From a virus: 55,207 nucleotides of DNA. Shown here piece by piece: positions 1 through 7,534 of this stretch. The notes beneath the pieces are model-generated. The model saw nothing but the letters and a program-made list of their open reading frames with translations. It was not told the DNA's origin and did not search any database. A program made the position numbers and the translations under genes. Numbering within the stretch: position 1 is the stretch's first letter; each line of letters opens with the position of its first letter. The stretch lies in the IMG/VR virus record IMGVR_UViG_3300044640_002813, positions 1-55,207 of that record, one strand, 5' to 3'.

Positions 1-432
1 GCAGATCGATATGATCTACACGTTTACTATACCCCAAATGAATTTCAAGGCTGGTATGAGTCTCCACAATTTTCAGATTTTGACACTAGAGGATTAAGAT
101 ACTATTGGAAAGAACTTTCAGGCGGCAAACCAGTTGTGGTTTTAGTGCCAGGAACCGGAGAAAGATTCGATCATAAATCAGCTGAATTCATCGCATATGA
201 AGAAGTATTTCAAGATCTGATGAGTATTCCTGAATTTAGGGAAATCAATCGATTTGCTGAGGCCAGAGGAGGCAGTGCATCAGTTCCTAAAGAACTGACA
301 ATGGGGCTGATTGCAAAGGTCAAAGAAATGGGACTAGACAGCAGAATCCGGGATATCTTCGATAAATCAAAAGAGGATCCAGAATACATCAAGGCGATGG
401 TTAAGGAGTCCAGTCGAATGGGATTGATTTAA
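1..432 (+). CDS. Unknown protein, C-terminal part (partial gene)
   Basis: The frame is open from the first base, so the gene begins upstream; 143 residues and the stop at 430-432 are visible. A GTG at 136 could be a start, but the upstream reading frame looks equally protein-like (aromatic, Asp/Glu-rich, including DTRGLRYYWKEL), so I treat it as the interior of a longer gene. No domain was recognised. The C-terminal part is charged and helical, including a stretch reading DKSKEDPEYIKAMVKESSRM. Its stop overlaps by two bases the stop of the convergent sigma-factor gene. Product unknown; it probably belongs to a plus-strand unit left of the window. Confidence 0.75.
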   Translation, partial: ADRYDLHVYYTPNEFQGWYESPQFSDFDTRGLRYYWKELSGGKPVVVLVPGTGERFDHKSAEFIAYEEVFQDLMSIPEFREINRFAEARGGSASVPKELTMGLIAKVKEMGLDSRIRDIFDKSKEDPEYIKAMVKESSRMGLI

Positions 433-1316
433 AGTTCTCTCCGAATTCTAGCCTGATTCATAATAATTTTCAGTTTTCGAATCGCTTTAGTATATCTTTG
501 TCTGATGGTCTCAGGGGTGAAATCTCCAAATTGATTAGCAATTCGAGTAAAGCTATGAGGCTCGTATCCAAACAGACCCAGTCGCATTGCGATTATCTGC
601 TTTTGAACCGGAGTCAGCTTATTGAGATATCTTTCTATCATTTGATCCGATGATCCGGTAATGACCAGGTGATCTGTACCTTCCGGGTCACCATTGATCG
701 TATTGATCGGACCCCAATCTCCTTCTATGTCTGAATCATTACCCCATCCGTCCATCGGAGTAGGAGCATGATTTGCAACCAGCGCCATCTTGATTCCTTC
801 AATTTTGGCATCAGGATCAACCGTCTCTAAATAGGCATCGAAGAGCTCATCAATAGTAGGATCCCTTTGTAAGTCTTGAGCCATTTTAGATTCTAGCTGA
901 TTGATCTTTGAAATAGTAGAAACCTGATTAGACGGCACTCGGATCTGTCTGGAATTATCAGTTAGGTATTTCAACATATTCTTTCTAATAAACCAAACTG
1001 CATAGGATATAAATTTAAAGCCAGTAGTCGGATCGAATCCTTCTGCCGCTTCAAGCAGACCCATGTTGCCTTCATTGATCAGGTCTTCCATCTTAGTACT
1101 GTCACGGCCGGCATACATCTTAGCTACCGAAATCACAAATCTCAGGTTGGAAGTAATCAGTCTCTCCTTGGCTAACAGGTCCCCTTCTCTAGCTAGAACA
1201 GCAAGTTCTGCTTCTTGAGTTGGAGTCAGGGCTTCATATCTAGATATCTCAGTCATGTATCGACTTAAACTGTCTGTTCTAACTGTGTATCTAGCTGAAA
1301 TTTTAAATTCTCTCAT
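429..1316 (-). CDS. RpoD-like sigma-70 family RNA polymerase sigma factor
   Basis: A 295-residue sigma-70 protein that should redirect host RNA polymerase. Region 1.2 lies at about residues 15-45. Region 2 is at about 50-125, with NLRFVISVAKMY, DLINEGNMGLLEA and GFKFISYAVWFIRKNML, the core-binding and -10 recognition helices. Region 3 is at about 130-205 and region 4 at about 225-285, ending IRQRYTKAIRKLK. The start MREFKIS resembles the MRQLKI start of Bacteroidetes primary sigma factors, suggesting capture from such a host. Region 3 carries an Asp/Gly-rich insert near 189-212, and the region 4 helix-turn-helix diverges from the usual ERVRQIE pattern, so promoter preference may differ from the host factor. 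No TAAATAA late-type element precedes it, so it is probably made early or mid infection. Family assignment is firm; promoter target is inference. Confidence 0.95.
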   Translation of the reverse strand: MREFKISARYTVRTDSLSRYMTEISRYEALTPTQEAELAVLAREGDLLAKERLITSNLRFVISVAKMYAGRDSTKMEDLINEGNMGLLEAAEGFDPTTGFKFISYAVWFIRKNMLKYLTDNSRQIRVPSNQVSTISKINQLESKMAQDLQRDPTIDELFDAYLETVDPDAKIEGIKMALVANHAPTPMDGWGNDSDIEGDWGPINTINGDPEGTDHLVITGSSDQMIERYLNKLTPVQKQIIAMRLGLFGYEPHSFTRIANQFGDFTPETIRQRYTKAIRKLKIIMNQARIRREL

Positions 1317-1365
1317 TTTGTTCTTTAAATTAATAAGTTTTAAAACTATTTTACCACATAAATCA

Positions 1366-1380
1366 GATAAATAATAAAAA
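1366..1380 (+). promoter_or_regulatory. Late-type promoter element for the 1391 gene
   Basis: GATAAATAATAAAAA; its TAAATA begins 23 nt before the ATG. It is one of 21 such elements in the window and resembles the T4 late promoter TATAAATA. Promoter function is inferred from recurrence and fixed spacing. Confidence 0.6.
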
Positions 1381-1390
1381 ATTATTAAAT

Positions 1391-2416
1391 ATGGGATTTA
1401 GACACGTTATACCCTATTCAAAATGGCATAAGGTAAATGAAGTTAATATTGCGGCATATAATCAACCTTCTATTCCACTTAAACAGCCTATTTTAACTAA
1501 TAAGGATGGATCATCTATTCCTAATCCTGAAGATAAAAAAGAAGGGGCTCCGGTTGTTAAAACGGAGGATCCAGCTCCTAGCGGAATTCCAACTCCGAAT
1601 AATACTTCATTGCGGGACGATTTAATTACAATCGCAGTAAATAAGACAGTGGTTAAATTTATAGATTTAATGAACGAGAATAAAAAATATTTTCCAGCTG
1701 AATTATATAAAGGAAAAAAAGAATTTTGGGAATTCTTCACTAATGTTCAAAATGGAACCTTAAGTAAGCCTGAATTTGCTAAAATGGTAAAAGACAAGAA
1801 GCTTATATTCTGTCCGCCAGTTGATAGCGATATGAAAGTTTCAATGGACTACTTCACGTGGTTCCCGTCTGATGACACTGGAGAAAACTGGACGCTTGAA
1901 CCCTATACTCAACCTGGATTCAATAAGATCGCTTGGACTTTTAAAGATAGTTATTCATGTCCAGTTCCAACAACAAAGGAAGAGAGAGAAAAAGAACCTA
2001 CTCTAGGTGAAACCTTTCCTCAGTTAGGACTAGGAAATCCAGATTCTTCTACTAAAACCTGTCCATTTGGGCCGGGTGAATGGCTATATGTCAAGCAATT
2101 CTCAGGTTCTGAGGCTCCAGAATATAATGGTCAGAAAAAGGTTTCTGCCAGATCTCTTGCGGCTACCTCATCTGCTACTTCTTCTACACTTACTACTAGC
2201 GCAACTCCAGCAGTTCCAGTTCCTACTGATATCTTGATCCTTGAACAGGACTACGAAACCAAGGTTACTACTGGTAAATCGTATGGATATGTCTTGTTAA
2301 TTAAGAGAAATCAAGCTCAAGGAGGATCAGCATCTTATGGTGGAGTCAGAGGAGGAAGTTACGGAGTAGGAGGATACGGAACCCCAGTTGAAAAGTACAG
2401 TGCAAAGTACTTCTAA
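1391..2416 (+). CDS. Putative capsid-targeted internal protein, 341 aa
   Basis: The N-terminus MGFRHVIPYSKWHKVNE|VN is a short basic/aromatic leader ending V-N-E, like T4 capsid-targeting sequences cut by the prohead protease. Ten of its residues (HVIPYSKW plus context) recur at the extreme C-terminus of the 23553-25502 product, which argues that the peptide is a mobile tag. The body has a Pro-rich linker (residues about 35-70), a globular middle with several Trp and Cys residues (about 75-240), a Ser/Thr/Ala linker and a Gly/Tyr/Ser-rich tail ending AKYF. No enzymatic domain recognised. It starts 23 nt after a late-type element and is followed by another leader-bearing gene. Role inferred as an ejected or internal head protein; actual activity unknown. 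Confidence 0.85.
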   Translation: MGFRHVIPYSKWHKVNEVNIAAYNQPSIPLKQPILTNKDGSSIPNPEDKKEGAPVVKTEDPAPSGIPTPNNTSLRDDLITIAVNKTVVKFIDLMNENKKYFPAELYKGKKEFWEFFTNVQNGTLSKPEFAKMVKDKKLIFCPPVDSDMKVSMDYFTWFPSDDTGENWTLEPYTQPGFNKIAWTFKDSYSCPVPTTKEEREKEPTLGETFPQLGLGNPDSSTKTCPFGPGEWLYVKQFSGSEAPEYNGQKKVSARSLAATSSATSSTLTTSATPAVPVPTDILILEQDYETKVTTGKSYGYVLLIKRNQAQGGSASYGGVRGGSYGVGGYGTPVEKYSAKYF

Positions 2417-2441
2417 TTTGAAAAAAAGGAGTAATAAGGGA

Positions 2442-2457
2442 AATAAATAAAAAAAAG
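2442..2457 (+). promoter_or_regulatory. Late-type promoter element for the 2466 gene
   Basis: AATAAATAAAAAAAAG, with TAAATA 22 nt before the ATG. Together with the following leader codons it is nearly identical to the block at 4739-4845. Confidence 0.55.
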
Positions 2458-2465
2458 AATAACAT

Positions 2466-4097
2466 ATGTCTCACATTAAGAATTTTAAAGACTGGTTCCG
2501 AGTATATGAATCGGCAGGATTTAAGTACAAGTCAGGAATGGCAATTTTCGAAACGACCCCCACTCCAAGCGATGGTTCAATAGAAGCAGATATAAAGGTT
2601 CAATTTGCTGCAGGAGCATATGGAGCAACTCAAGCTGAACAAGATCAGTTAATAGGTCAAATACGAACAAGTTTAACCCCATTAGTAGAGTTCATTAAAA
2701 ATCCTGCACCGGATTATTTTGGACACTTTATAAATATTGAAGTTGAAGCTAGTGCAGACGCAACTGGATTATCAGCGGGAGCACTCCAAAAAGCTGCTGC
2801 TCTAGGGATCACCGCACAAATGCAACCTTCTGAACAAAATACAATTTTATCAAATGCTAGAAAGGATACGTGTATCAAATTAATAAACAAAATATTAGTA
2901 GAAGAACTTGGCGTGACTGAAGAAGAATTAAAAACTAAAATTACTATATCTGGAAAAGCAACAGTTAGTCCTAACCTAAATGATCCAAGTGCAAGATTTG
3001 TAAAAGCTAGATTAAGTAAGGGAGCTCAATATTTGCCGCCGCCGCCGCCTGATAAGATAGAAGAAGACGTACTCAAATGTGGTTACGAAGAAACAAAGGA
3101 GGGAACCGAAGCTAAAAAATATCCATACATTGGATATGAAAAAAAGGTTAAAAGTTCTATGAGGACTGGTCAAAAAATGACTTTGTCATTTAATTCATAC
3201 AACTATCCAGATGCATTCTATATAAAATATGGAGACGTTGAAAAATTTAGCGGATTCATTGGAGCACAAAAAAAGGACGGTAGAGATTTTAATTCGGAGC
3301 TATCTAGCTATGGAGCAGAACTTAAAAAAGCAGTTGATGAGACTATTAAGAGACTCGGAGGAAAGATTGAATCAGATTTACAAACAGATTTTCAAGTAAC
3401 AGGCACACCTACTGAAATGACGAATGCTTTAAAAAAGAAAATAAAGGAGAGTACACTTGATCCTAAATATCATGAATGGCCTCTTATGATTGTAGGATAC
3501 TTAAATGATAGCGGTAATCGATCCGACGGAATTTTGGGGACCACTTGGGTTCAAAATCCTGGAGAAGCTATGGCTTTACCGCCAGATGAATATTTAATAG
3601 GCGCTAAATCACAAAACAGTTTAATGTTAAAAACTCTATTAAAAGAAGGGTTTATTTCTATTCCAGATGAAGGCAATTATAGTGATGCATTTCGGGAAAA
3701 ACTAGAGGGTACTGATTCTAATCCTACTGAAAATGATAAAAAATTAATAGAAGAAGAAGGATCAAAATGGAAAAAAGTGAAATGGACTATTGACAATGCT
3801 TCTAAATTTGCTGGAGGAGGAAGGGGCATAGACGGTTCAACAATAAAGCCTAGAGACATAACAAAGGAAAAAAACTACACGCCGTTAACCAAAGAAATAG
3901 TTTTGGAAATGATTAAGAATGGAAGTTTAGGGGAAGAAGTAAAGAATAGAAGAAACTTAACTCCAAATCCCGCAAATAAAAATGCACTGGATTTTAATTT
4001 TACCTTTGAAAAAGATTTTAGAGATGAATACGTAACAATTGTTGTATTTTCGCCTTTATCTGGAACCGAATTTAATATTAAAGCAACTTGTAAATAA
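2466..4097 (+). CDS. Putative capsid-targeted protein with OmpA-like N-terminal region, 543 aa
   Basis: The leader MSHIKNFKDWFRVYE|SA is shared residue for residue with the 4765 gene, and a second possible cut follows shortly (MAIFE|T). Residues about 30-190 look OmpA-like: a V-x-F start, a run of helix, then an I-x-V-E strand followed by a region with LS, NARK and ARFVKARLS, the order seen in peptidoglycan-associated OmpA domains. This is a weak match made by eye. A PPPPPP linker follows at about residue 193, then roughly 340 residues of unknown fold, with a WPLMIVGYLNDSGN segment. It lies downstream of a late-type element and convergent to a small secreted-protein gene. Likely a virion-internal protein; function otherwise unknown. 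Confidence 0.85.
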   Translation: MSHIKNFKDWFRVYESAGFKYKSGMAIFETTPTPSDGSIEADIKVQFAAGAYGATQAEQDQLIGQIRTSLTPLVEFIKNPAPDYFGHFINIEVEASADATGLSAGALQKAAALGITAQMQPSEQNTILSNARKDTCIKLINKILVEELGVTEEELKTKITISGKATVSPNLNDPSARFVKARLSKGAQYLPPPPPDKIEEDVLKCGYEETKEGTEAKKYPYIGYEKKVKSSMRTGQKMTLSFNSYNYPDAFYIKYGDVEKFSGFIGAQKKDGRDFNSELSSYGAELKKAVDETIKRLGGKIESDLQTDFQVTGTPTEMTNALKKKIKESTLDPKYHEWPLMIVGYLNDSGNRSDGILGTTWVQNPGEAMALPPDEYLIGAKSQNSLMLKTLLKEGFISIPDEGNYSDAFREKLEGTDSNPTENDKKLIEEEGSKWKKVKWTIDNASKFAGGGRGIDGSTIKPRDITKEKNYTPLTKEIVLEMIKNGSLGEEVKNRRNLTPNPANKNALDFNFTFEKDFRDEYVTIVVFSPLSGTEFNIKATCK

Positions 4098-4101
4098 ACA
4101 A

Positions 4102-4133
4102 TTGAGCACTGATAATGCATTATCAGTGCTCAA
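4102..4133. terminator. Perfect 32-bp palindrome between convergent genes
   Basis: Two exact 16-nt inverted arms (TTGAGCACTGATAATG and its complement) with no loop lie between two convergent genes. The stop codon of the minus-strand gene (4123-4125) sits inside it. On the minus-strand transcript it is followed by a U-rich tract, so it can act as a terminator there; the plus-strand side has no T run. A protein-binding operator or recombination site is an alternative. Confidence 0.6.
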
Positions 4134-4662
4134 GAGATTCTGCACACTTGTATTTCATCGGTACATTTTTAACACTGATAATAAATATTTTATAGACAGT
4201 CTCCTCATTTTGTATTAAGATGTCGATATAAAAACCTACAAGATAAGGTTTATCAGCATTTATATTTTTACCAGACCACCATTCGGTAGATATTTTGCCA
4301 GGCGTTTCTGACATTCTTTCCTCTAATCGTTGAGTTAATAACGATTCAGGCTTATAATAACAAGATATAGCATTAGGTATAGATTGAGTAACTTGATAGG
4401 TATCGTATAATGCCCAATTATCTTCTAATTTTAAAACATTTAGAAAATTAGTATTTTCAACAGTTTCTTTAATTTTAAATATCTGTTGAGCCATTTGGTC
4501 AGCTTCAGTAGACGATCGTATTTCTCCTAACATCATACTTGATCTTTTTTTATTTAAGCTTAATAGAAAAGAATTCTTGACAGTTTCAGTTAATTTATTA
4601 TCTATTTGAGAATTGATACTTGATGCTACAACTAAAGTGATTAAAAGGATTAAAGATTTCAT
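4123..4662 (-). CDS. Small secreted protein of unknown function
   Basis: I start at the ATG at 4662, giving 179 residues beginning MKSLILLITLVVASSINSQ. This is a good Sec signal peptide, with a Lys, a hydrophobic core and a small-residue cleavage region. An upstream in-frame ATG at 4713 would bury the signal, and the extra codons coincide with an 18-nt sequence (GATTATAACCAATTAAAT) shared with the 7076 gene, so I read that as an untranslated leader. The mature part is mixed alpha/beta with two Cys residues. No family recognised. It interrupts two leader-bearing plus-strand genes in opposite orientation, like a moron insertion. Likely exported by the infected cell; function unknown. Confidence 0.75.
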   Translation of the reverse strand: MKSLILLITLVVASSINSQIDNKLTETVKNSFLLSLNKKRSSMMLGEIRSSTEADQMAQQIFKIKETVENTNFLNVLKLEDNWALYDTYQVTQSIPNAISCYYKPESLLTQRLEERMSETPGKISTEWWSGKNINADKPYLVGFYIDILIQNEETVYKIFIISVKNVPMKYKCAESLEH

Positions 4663-4738
4663 CGTTTTCGGATTTAATTGGTTATAATCTAATTTACTCA
4701 ATTTTATCGACATTTTTAAAAAAAATCATTTCTTTTAA

Positions 4739-4754
4739 GAATAAATAATAAAAA
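4739..4754 (+). promoter_or_regulatory. Late-type promoter element for the 4765 gene
   Basis: GAATAAATAATAAAAA, with TAAATA 23 nt before the ATG. The element, spacer and first 20 codons are a near copy of those upstream of 2466, indicating duplication of a promoter-plus-leader cassette. Confidence 0.6.
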
Positions 4755-4764
4755 AGAATAACAA

Positions 4765-6561
4765 ATGTCACACATTAAAAACTTTAAAGACTGGTTCCGA
4801 GTGTATGAATCAGCAGGATTTAAGTATCAGCCTGGCATGGCAATATTTGAAGCGACAATTACCCCAGGGGCGCTTTATGCTGCTGATACTGCTATTGAAA
4901 ATTTGGAAGGGTTGTCAACTAAACTTGATAAAATGACTTCAGAAATGTCAACTGACTGGACCTCACTTATAAATGGATGGAAAAAATTAATTGCAAACAA
5001 AGCACCGGGTGACGGAAAGGCTGAGACAAGTAACGTTTACACAACATGGTTTGAGGGCTCCAAAGCCGGTAATCTCGACAAGGCACAGACAGAGTTCAGT
5101 GCATTCCTAGCAGACACCACCAAATATACAAAACCATCTTTTTCAATTGTGAAGAATGATTTTGTAATTAACAATGCAAAAGGAAGAAAGGTTCCGTTTA
5201 CTAACGGATCACTAACATGGTGGATCAATGCTGACAATTTACTCATGAGGTTTAATGCAACTAATATTTTAAATATGCTTGTATCGTTAAATGACCACTA
5301 TCCGACTGCAGCTTGGGCCAGCGGTAAAACAGTTGAACAGTTGGGATCAATGGCATGGGACAAAATAAAAGATGGAGGAGGCATAGGAAAATGGTATTGG
5401 CCTGATGCCGCAGTTGCCAAAATCGTCGCCCCTGCTATCCAAAGATTCTTATCCTGGAAAGATGCATTAGCGATAAGCTCAGGTTCTAAAGCATTGTCTG
5501 CTGATAGCTTAGGTGGAGGAATCAAGGCAGGAGATACGGTTTCAGACCCAAAAGGGATGGAAAAGGAGATTCTTGTTCAAAAATTTGGTTTTTATACTAT
5601 TGCTTCAGTGGAACAAGGAGCCGGAAATGAATACACCAAATTTGAGACAACCTCAGTTCAGGTTCCAGTCGGAGGAGGAAAAGGGGCAGTTGCAGTTAAA
5701 GACGATAAGCAATCTTTACTGGGATCATCTGGTTTATTTGCTCAAGGTTCTAAAACTCCAGTTCCAGCCAAAGCCGCTGGACAGCTTGAAGCCTTACAAA
5801 AGATATTAAGTCAGTATTCTAACATTACTTCTATTAAAGTTCAAGGATCCGCCTCATGGGAATGGACTAACGGTAACACAAGAGACGACGCTCAAAATCT
5901 GGCATTAGCTAAAATTAGAGCTCAATGGTTTATTGATCAACTTAATGTCGGAACAAACAAAGTTGCAACCATGTGGATGCCTACTGAAGTAGATAAAGTG
6001 GTAAATGGAGTAAAGCAGGTAGTAGGTGAAGGGGCCGTAGTTCAACCTACTAATGATGTAAAAACTGCTCCTGATTGGAGGGTAACCAACTTCTTTATAA
6101 CTGGAGATAAAGTAACAGAAAATACACTACCTGAAAAATGGATCACAGTGACTGAAACTGGAGATATTACATTAAAATATGATAAGGTTACAATCACCGA
6201 GCATATTTTAACGGTTTCTTTTACATCTCCAGGATTGATAACGTCTAAAGGATGGGGACAGGAGAAAGGTAAAAAAGATATAAAATCAGAGCTTAAACAG
6301 AGTACTAAATGGGATGACTTAAAGGCGGGACAGGAGATAGTTATAAACGATAAGTCAGACCCTCCAAAACCAGTCGGAGGTGGAGTCGATGGTAAACAGA
6401 TTTTCGTAGTAGGCGAAGGTACTGAAAAAAATACCTTAAAGGTTAAATTGGTAACTACAAAGGACGGTCAGAAATCAGAAAGAGAGATTGACAACGTAAT
6501 CAAAGATAGATATCTAAGAGAAGTAAAACCTAAACCTGTCGAAGGAGAAGATAACTTATAA
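4765..6561 (+). CDS. Putative capsid-targeted protein with OmpA-like domain, 598 aa
   Basis: It begins with the same leader as the 2466 product, MSHIKNFKDWFRVYE|SA, followed by a second potential cut MAIFE|AT. After the leader the two proteins diverge. Residues about 325-395 look like an OmpA/Pal-type peptidoglycan-associating fold: a helix (LEALQKILSQYSNITSI), a V-x-G-S-A strand, and an LALAKIRAQWFIDQL helix matching the usual LAxxRA pattern. The C-terminal third is beta-rich with Gly/Lys-rich turns and ends in an acidic tail. The downstream hairpin at 6577-6608 closes the unit. A peptidoglycan- or envelope-interacting internal protein is plausible; that role is inference. Confidence 0.87.
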   Translation: MSHIKNFKDWFRVYESAGFKYQPGMAIFEATITPGALYAADTAIENLEGLSTKLDKMTSEMSTDWTSLINGWKKLIANKAPGDGKAETSNVYTTWFEGSKAGNLDKAQTEFSAFLADTTKYTKPSFSIVKNDFVINNAKGRKVPFTNGSLTWWINADNLLMRFNATNILNMLVSLNDHYPTAAWASGKTVEQLGSMAWDKIKDGGGIGKWYWPDAAVAKIVAPAIQRFLSWKDALAISSGSKALSADSLGGGIKAGDTVSDPKGMEKEILVQKFGFYTIASVEQGAGNEYTKFETTSVQVPVGGGKGAVAVKDDKQSLLGSSGLFAQGSKTPVPAKAAGQLEALQKILSQYSNITSIKVQGSASWEWTNGNTRDDAQNLALAKIRAQWFIDQLNVGTNKVATMWMPTEVDKVVNGVKQVVGEGAVVQPTNDVKTAPDWRVTNFFITGDKVTENTLPEKWITVTETGDITLKYDKVTITEHILTVSFTSPGLITSKGWGQEKGKKDIKSELKQSTKWDDLKAGQEIVINDKSDPPKPVGGGVDGKQIFVVGEGTEKNTLKVKLVTTKDGQKSEREIDNVIKDRYLREVKPKPVEGEDNL

Positions 6562-6576
6562 AAGATCATAACTAAT

Positions 6577-6608
6577 AAAAAACCCATCTGTTAAAGATGG
6601 GTTTTTTT
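6577..6608 (+). terminator. Intrinsic terminator after the 4765 gene
   Basis: The stem AAACCCATCT / AGATGGGTTT has a short GTTA loop and is followed by a T run. It lies between convergent genes and has an A run on the other side, so it can serve both directions. Confidence 0.85.
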
Positions 6609-6626
6609 ATTTAATAATTTATGAAA

Positions 6627-7076
6627 CTAATAATCAATTGATATTGCCATATAACTTCTTCCTTCAACATCTCCAAATACAATAGAATATTTTGTAAATT
6701 CAAAATCTTTAATCTGTATTTCTTCATTTGTTATATTCTCCTTTACTCTAGAAATCAAATGAGATAAAGGAAGATCATAGATAGATACTACATCGTTTGG
6801 AACAGAATTTACTGATCTAAAATGAACTTTACTATCGTCATTTAAAAAGGACTCTCCTTTAATTTTTTTAATAGCATAACCATGACATTCAGGATTAAAA
6901 GATTCAGTTAATTCTACGTTTCCAAGCTCTGCCTTGATCAATGAATCAATTGAATACTTGATACGTTCAATTTTTGCAGACTTGTCTTTAAATTCAGTAG
7001 AATCTAATCCGTTAGAGAATGCTAAGTTAAATACTAATGATCCTCCGATTACTAAGGCTAAAATTAACTTTTTCAT
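6627..7076 (-). CDS. Small secreted protein of unknown function
   Basis: I start at the ATG at 7076 (149 residues), which gives a clear signal peptide, MKKLILALVIGGSLVFNLAFS. The longer frame from 7115 adds 13 residues encoded by the 18-nt sequence GATTATAACCAATTAAAT, also found before the 4662 gene, which I take as a shared 5' leader. The mature part is charged and mixed alpha/beta with a single Cys and no recognised family. It does not resemble the 4123-4662 product beyond its upstream region and signal. It is convergent with the 4765 gene and shares its terminator. Function unknown. Confidence 0.75.
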   Translation of the reverse strand: MKKLILALVIGGSLVFNLAFSNGLDSTEFKDKSAKIERIKYSIDSLIKAELGNVELTESFNPECHGYAIKKIKGESFLNDDSKVHFRSVNSVPNDVVSIYDLPLSHLISRVKENITNEEIQIKDFEFTKYSIVFGDVEGRSYMAISIDY

Positions 7077-7134
7077 GGCTTTTAAATTTAATTGGTTATA
7101 ATCAATACTACTCATATTATCTGTAAATTTAAAA

Positions 7135-7150
7135 AAATAAATAATAAGAA
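7135..7150 (+). promoter_or_regulatory. Late-type promoter element for the 7162 gene
   Basis: AAATAAATAATAAGAA, with TAAATA 24 nt before the ATG; same pattern as the other late-type elements. Confidence 0.55.
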
Positions 7151-7161
7151 ATAACTTAGAA

Positions 7162-7509
7162 ATGAAAAGAATTAAAAAACTATTCTCTGATCTGTTGATG
7201 GAGAAAGGATTCTATTCACAAGGTAGAATTTATTTGTTCATATCTGTGTTGGCCTATTACATTACCCTAGGCATCCTGACATGCACTGGAATGAGCAAGA
7301 AACATGCTGATATTGACATCAATAATTTTAAAATGATTGTTGATGGGCTACAATACGCAATGGTCCTATTTGCAGGTTATGTGTTTGGTGGTAAATTTGT
7401 AGATGTTCTAAAAGAGGCTAAATATTTAAAGTCTAATGACTCTGCTAATGCTACTGCATCTAATCAGATGCAGGGTTCAACTCCAGATCCTAATTTAGGA
7501 GCTAATTAA
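7162..7509 (+). CDS. Small two-helix membrane protein, possible holin
   Basis: 115 residues. It has a basic N-terminus (MKRIKKL), two hydrophobic segments at about residues 27-48 (YLFISVLAYYITLGILTC) and 62-84 (VDGLQYAMVLFAGYVFGG), and a polar Ser/Asn/Gln tail. Size and topology fit a phage holin or other inner-membrane protein, but no holin family signature was recognised. It has its own late-type element and is followed by a hairpin terminator, so it is a monocistronic late unit, as would suit a lysis gene. The nearest cell-wall hydrolase is 10 kb away, which weakens the lysis-cassette argument. Confidence 0.8.
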   Translation: MKRIKKLFSDLLMEKGFYSQGRIYLFISVLAYYITLGILTCTGMSKKHADIDINNFKMIVDGLQYAMVLFAGYVFGGKFVDVLKEAKYLKSNDSANATASNQMQGSTPDPNLGAN

Positions 7510-7512
7510 AAA

Positions 7513-7534
7513 AAGAGGGAGTAGTCTCCCTCTT
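7513..7534. terminator. Bidirectional hairpin terminator
   Basis: The stem AAGAGGGA / TCCCTCTT with a 6-nt loop lies between the convergent 7162 and 8618 genes. An A run on one side gives a U tail to the minus-strand transcript. Confidence 0.75.

Noticed and set aside
4663-4713. Upstream ATG that would extend the secreted-protein gene
   Set aside because: It would put 17 polar residues before a good signal peptide, and the extension coincides with an 18-nt element shared with an unrelated gene; kept as a leader instead.
5513-5809. 98-residue plus-strand frame inside the 598-residue gene
   Set aside because: Out-of-frame, Lys/Gln/Phe-rich, with no start signal; the enclosing gene is continuous and domain-bearing.
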